From NCBI GenBank assembly GCA_033283385.1, contig JAWMQQ010000004.1, positions 1 to 64,000 of the forward strand: 64,000 bases of DNA, given 5' to 3'. This DNA is from Mangrovimicrobium sp033283385. Its GTDB lineage: Bacteria; Pseudomonadota; Gammaproteobacteria; Pseudomonadales; Halieaceae. Of this stretch, positions 60,756-64,000 are shown in pieces; positions within the stretch are counted from its first letter, which is position 1; each line of letters opens with the position of its first letter. Under the pieces are notes generated by a model that did no database searches, was not told the DNA's origin, and saw nothing but the letters and a program-made list of their open reading frames with translations. A program made the translations under genes and the position numbers.

Positions 60756-62165
60756 TCAGAAGCCCAGGTCGACTACCGGCCCGTCGAAATTGCCGCCGAG
60801 TTGCTGGATTGCCGCGGCCAGCTTGTCCGGCTCCACGCCGCCGAGGTAGCCGTCGATGATGCGCTGGTAGTTGCTGATCAGGCCCTCGATCTGCGGCGAC
60901 AGGCGCATGTAGTCGAAGCCCTCCGCGTGGCAGCCCTTCTGCTGGGTGGGGATGTTGGCGTAATCCTGCTGCGGGATGGGCGGAAAGTCCTTGCTGTCGT
61001 AGGGCAGCACGGTGGGCTCCATGGGAGGCTCCGGTTCCTCGCCTTCCGGGAAGTGGGTCAGCGACCAGATCTCGAACAGGCAGCTCTCCGGCCCCAGCGG
61101 GCGGATGCGGTAGGAGGACATGCTGGTGAACGTGGGCAGCAGGAAGTAGTGGGGGAAGAGGAATTCCACCGCCTGTACCGGGTTGTTCTGCATTACGTCC
61201 AGCAGGTTGGGCACCGGTTCGCCGCGGGCCTGCAGCTGCTCGGTGATCTGCGCCGCCACCGCGCCGTACCAGGTCATCATGGCCTGCTCGGGATCTTCCG
61301 GCAGCGGCATGTCGACCAGCTGGCGGGCGATCTCCACTTCCTTGGCGTGGACCATGCCGGCCATGCCCTCGCTGAGCAGTTCCATGCCCTTGAAGGCCTG
61401 CTCGATGTTCTGGCGCACGGTCAGGTTGGGGTTGATCGGCGAGCCGATGCCGCCGGTATCGTGCCCGTAGCGGGTGTTGTACAGGGACGGCTGGGCGCGC
61501 TGCAGCTGCGGGTGGGTGCGCATCACGTGGTAGCCCTCCTGGAAGGCTTCCATGGCGATCTTCCAGTTGGCCGGCAGCACGGTGGCGTACCACCACTCCG
61601 AGCGCATGTTGCTCATGCCGCGTGCCTCGAGGTTGTCGGCCACCGGGCCGATGCACTCGCGGAAGGAGGGCGCGTCGTCGTCGAAGTTGATGAAGGCGCA
61701 GCCGCCCCACAACTCCACGCGGCAGGGCTTGAGCGCCACTTCATCCTGTACCAGTTGCTCCTCGTCGAACAGGTGGCGGCCGTAGATAAAGGTGCTCTCG
61801 CCGTCGAGATTCCAGGTCCAGCCGTGGAAGGGGCAGATGAAGCCCTTGCCGCGGCAGTTGCCGTGGGTGTCTTTCTCGGTCAGAGGCACGCCGCGGTGGC
61901 GGCAGGCATTGTGGTAGGCCCTGATGCCGTCGGCGCCCTCGGCGGCGCGCACGATGATCACCGACTTGCCGACGTTGTTGTATTCCACCCAGTCGCCCAC
62001 GTTCGGGATCTGCTCCAGGCGACAGGCCATCTGCCACACGTGCGGCCACAGGCGCTCGCACTCGAGCTGGTAGAACTCGTCGTCGTAGTAGCGCTCGGTG
62101 GGGATCTGGCGCGGGTCGGTGATCTGGAAGGGCACGGCCCCGGGGTTGGATATCGCTTTGTTCAT
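60756..62165 (-). CDS. Rieske non-heme iron oxygenase, alpha subunit
   Basis: A 469-residue ring-hydroxylating dioxygenase-type subunit. The Rieske [2Fe-2S] ligands are Cys88-x-His90 (ACRHRG) and Cys111-x2-His114 (CPFHGW). The catalytic domain from about 180 has EAFQEGYHVMRTHP with two iron-binding His; the third, acidic ligand is expected in the C-terminal third. It would insert oxygen into an aromatic or steroid-like ring, but no ferredoxin or reductase gene is adjacent, so electrons must come from elsewhere. The start at 62165 follows a GAGG and fits homologues; the frame is open to 62240. The aromatic hydroxylase gene lies upstream. Confidence 0.92.
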   Translation of the reverse strand: MNKAISNPGAVPFQITDPRQIPTERYYDDEFYQLECERLWPHVWQMACRLEQIPNVGDWVEYNNVGKSVIIVRAAEGADGIRAYHNACRHRGVPLTEKDTHGNCRGKGFICPFHGWTWNLDGESTFIYGRHLFDEEQLVQDEVALKPCRVELWGGCAFINFDDDAPSFRECIGPVADNLEARGMSNMRSEWWYATVLPANWKIAMEAFQEGYHVMRTHPQLQRAQPSLYNTRYGHDTGGIGSPINPNLTVRQNIEQAFKGMELLSEGMAGMVHAKEVEIARQLVDMPLPEDPEQAMMTWYGAVAAQITEQLQARGEPVPNLLDVMQNNPVQAVEFLFPHYFLLPTFTSMSSYRIRPLGPESCLFEIWSLTHFPEGEEPEPPMEPTVLPYDSKDFPPIPQQDYANIPTQQKGCHAEGFDYMRLSPQIEGLISNYQRIIDGYLGGVEPDKLAAAIQQLGGNFDGPVVDLGF

Positions 62166-62239
62166 ACTGAATGCCTGACCTCGATGCTTATTGTGATACA
62201 GGGTACGGCTGCACCGCGAATGCGGCTGGATAGTATGCA

Positions 62240-62259
62240 ACCCTACAAATTATAAGGGT
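62240..62259 (-). promoter_or_regulatory. Candidate promoter with inverted repeat before the Rieske gene
   Basis: On the minus strand a TATAAT hexamer (62249-62254) sits inside ACCCT..AGGGT 5-bp arms (62240-62244, 62255-62259), 75-95 bases before the start codon. No good -35 box is seen, so an activator could be needed. The two arms flanking the -10 would also suit a repressor. Confidence 0.4.
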
Positions 62260-62297
62260 AGTGCCGGGTCTTGCCAGGTGGCGACCTGGAAATTGCC

Positions 62298-63776
62298 TCA
62301 GGCGGCAGTGCCGTACAAGCGCATGTGCTCGCGATCGGCGGCGCCGCCAAACACCGAGGTTACCACGCCGCCCACGGGCAACTCGAACCTGCCATCCCCG
62401 CATTCCACCAGCGGCATACCGCGCCGGTCGGTGACGCTGCAGTGCTCGAACGCGAGCACCCGGTTGCGCTGGCCCTGCCGCTCTATCCGCCGCAGCCGGC
62501 CGCGCACGGTGATGCCCGAGAGGAATTCCAGTGCTACGGTCTCGCCGCTGGCGATGCCGCGCTCGCGCAGTTCGTCAATATGGTAGCACGAAAGACAGCG
62601 CTCGAAACCCAGTAGTGGCCCCAGCGGCATGGCGATGCCGTCGGGATGATTGTGAGCGCCGTGGGCATCCAGCTGGTGGTCGTGGCAGGCGAGCTGGGTC
62701 GGGCCGGTGGTGCGCAGGAATACGGGGTTGTCCATGGCGTCGCACAGCACCTGGGTGAACACGCCGCTGAGCTGCAGGCCGTTGTCGAACTGCGCGGTGC
62801 ACACTGTGCCGGCGTCCATCGCCCTGCGCAGCGAGGCGGCGCCGCCAAGCCGAAAACTCATGCCCTCGGCGAACTGCTCGAGTACCTGCGACAGGTGGCG
62901 GCAGTTGCGGGTCACGAACAGCTGCGGCTGTTCGCGCGTGATGTCGTAGGGGTAGTTCACCGCGTCCACGGTCAGCAGCAGTTTTTTCACCCGGGTGTCG
63001 TCCAGGCAGTGGCGGCTCTCGCCCAGCGAGGACAGCAGCCCGGCGCCGAAGATGCGGTAGTCGTCCAGCTCGCCCACCAGGCCGTATTCCACCGTCCACC
63101 AGTGCAGGCGCGAGAGCAGGGCGGCCTCCGAGGGCTCGCCCAGCGCGTTGGTCGCCCGCTGCAGTTCCGCCTCGGCCGCCGCTACCTCATCCGCGGTGCT
63201 GCTGTTTGACTCCTTCAGCACGGAGAGCCGGCGAATGGCCTCGTACTGCGCCATGTCGCCGGTGGAGGCTATGGCCTTCATGCCCACCTCGCCGAAGCGC
63301 TGCAGGTACTCGGCGTAATCGGTATCGACTATAAACGGCGCATGGCCGGCGGATTCGTGCAGTATGTCCGGCGCCGGCGTGTAGTAGAGGTGCTCCGCGC
63401 TGCGCATCCTGAGGGCGATGGGCAGCACCCGGCGGGCCTGGAACTCCATGAAGATCGCCGGCGGGATAAAGCCGTCGACCACCACCGCGCTCCAGCCCAG
63501 CTGGGCCAGCGCCGCGTTCATCTCGTCGATGGAGGGGATGTGTTCCAGGCTGATGCCGGTACGCGCCAGCCCCTCGAGATACACGGGGTGTGCGCTGGCG
63601 CGCAGTTGGCGGGTAAGCCGCCGCATCAGGAAGCGCCAGGCGGCGTGTTCGCCGGCATTGTAGCCCGCGTAATCCTGCTGCGCGGCGAACTCGCGCAGGT
63701 GCGCCGGCAGCTGCGCAAGCAGTTCGGCGTAGCCGGGCCCGGCGGGCGGGCACAGGTCCTCAGCGCGGGGGCACAT
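62298..63776 (-). CDS. Aromatic amino acid hydroxylase, long form (phenylalanine 4-monooxygenase-like)
   Basis: A 492-residue pterin-dependent iron hydroxylase. The core (about 35-290) has YYTPAPDILHESAGHAPFI with the iron ligands His140 and His145, and the third ligand Glu230 in WWTVEYGL. Between them (about 165-220) lies an Ala/Glu-rich insertion that is absent from short PhhA enzymes. The C-terminal ~200 residues extend beyond the usual 260-300 of bacterial PhhA, as in a group of long bacterial homologues. It probably makes tyrosine from phenylalanine. Its ATG lies inside the preceding FAH-type gene (17-base overlap), so they are an operon. Confidence 0.88.
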   Translation of the reverse strand: MCPRAEDLCPPAGPGYAELLAQLPAHLREFAAQQDYAGYNAGEHAAWRFLMRRLTRQLRASAHPVYLEGLARTGISLEHIPSIDEMNAALAQLGWSAVVVDGFIPPAIFMEFQARRVLPIALRMRSAEHLYYTPAPDILHESAGHAPFIVDTDYAEYLQRFGEVGMKAIASTGDMAQYEAIRRLSVLKESNSSTADEVAAAEAELQRATNALGEPSEAALLSRLHWWTVEYGLVGELDDYRIFGAGLLSSLGESRHCLDDTRVKKLLLTVDAVNYPYDITREQPQLFVTRNCRHLSQVLEQFAEGMSFRLGGAASLRRAMDAGTVCTAQFDNGLQLSGVFTQVLCDAMDNPVFLRTTGPTQLACHDHQLDAHGAHNHPDGIAMPLGPLLGFERCLSCYHIDELRERGIASGETVALEFLSGITVRGRLRRIERQGQRNRVLAFEHCSVTDRRGMPLVECGDGRFELPVGGVVTSVFGGAADREHMRLYGTAA

Positions 63777-64000
63777 GGCGAACGACCCGCTGGTCGATCT
63801 TGCCAAAAATACTGTGGCCGGCGGCGTCCAGCATCTCGATCTCGATACGGTCGCCGAAGGCCATGAAAGGCGTTTCGGGGGCGCCGTTGGCGATGGTTTC
63901 GAGGCAGCGCACCTCCGCCAGGCAGCAGGAGCCGTCGCGGCTGCCGACATTGGACACGGTGCCCGAGCCGATCACCGTGCCGGCCACCAGCGCCCGGGAT
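63760..64000 (-). CDS. Fumarylacetoacetate hydrolase (FAH) family protein, C-terminal part
   Basis: The gene runs in from beyond the right edge; only its last ~80 codons are here. They contain LVAGTVIGSGTVSN, the conserved active-site region of FAH enzymes, then GDRIEIEMLDAAGHSIFGKIDQ. FAH-family enzymes hydrolyse C-C bonds, here probably fumarylacetoacetate or a related diketone in tyrosine/homogentisate breakdown. The 17-base overlap with the aromatic hydroxylase supports that pathway. Which FAH subgroup it is cannot be settled from the fragment. Confidence 0.88.
   Translation of the reverse strand, partial: SRALVAGTVIGSGTVSNVGSRDGSCCLAEVRCLETIANGAPETPFMAFGDRIEIEMLDAAGHSIFGKIDQRVVRHVPPR

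Overview
This window is GC-rich, densely coded chromosomal DNA from a gammaproteobacterium. The order aspS-yebC-ruvC-ruvA-ruvB-ybgC-tolQ-tolR-tolA-tolB-pal-cpoB-queE-queC-tRNA-Lys is the Pseudomonas-type arrangement. The accessory genes (a VPLPA-type C-terminal sorting-signal protein with a sigma-54 promoter, an M13 metallopeptidase, a PA2778/PA2779 pair, a lone Rieske oxygenase, a molybdenum hydroxylase, TonB and RND systems) suggest a marine aerobic heterotroph, perhaps related to Halieaceae/Cellvibrionales. That placement is inference from gene content only. I saw no prophage, IS element, CRISPR array or rRNA operon.

Layout. 1-230: the 3' end of tuf, a REP-like palindrome and a terminator. 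232-9670: glutathione peroxidase, acyl desaturase, MATE exporter, a DUF5329/endonuclease-phosphatase pair, a glutamine-synthetase-like enzyme with its LuxR-type neighbour, and proS with a lytic transglycosylase. 9959-22584: housekeeping block with a lysine-tailed HU protein, an FmdB zinc ribbon, aspS, yebC, ruvCAB, the tol-pal operon, queE/queC and tRNA-Lys. 22599-27773: DUF3604 protein, a decayed duplicate of an SDR gene, a small unknown gene, the intact SDR, a membrane M50 protease and the sortable secreted protein. 27917-40618: secreted or surface proteins (M13 and M20 peptidases, ExeM/NucH nuclease, SBBP-repeat protein), a BTAD-hydrolase regulator and the PA2779/PA2778 pair. 40620-48649 (all minus): ECF sigma factor with a membrane VWA protein, an MddA-like methyltransferase with a 46-residue membrane peptide, a CadC-like TPR regulator, and an MFS-zinc-ribbon fusion. 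48922-59892 (plus): three-subunit molybdenum hydroxylase with a MoaD-like protein, TonB receptor, and an RND pump with its adaptor. 59876-64000 (minus): SDR, Rieske oxygenase alpha subunit, long aromatic amino acid hydroxylase, and the end of an FAH-family hydrolase.

How genes work together. RuvABC processes Holliday junctions; Tol-Pal with YbgC and CpoB maintains the envelope during division; QueE and QueC make the queuosine precursor. The glutamine-synthetase-like gene and the LuxR-type gene share a near-identical 16-bp palindrome upstream, suggesting a small regulon. The sigma-54 promoter before the VPLPA-CTERM gene fits the known RpoN control of exosortase substrates. The sigma factor and VWA gene overlap by 4 bases, and the VWA protein has the topology of a membrane anti-sigma factor. 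The hydroxylase/FAH pair points to tyrosine/homogentisate-type catabolism.

No wholly new system can be proven from sequence alone. The best candidates for something undescribed are the MFS transporter fused to two TFIIB-type zinc ribbons, the sigma/VWA unit, the BTAD-alpha/beta-hydrolase fusion and the LuxR/glutamine-synthetase operator pair.
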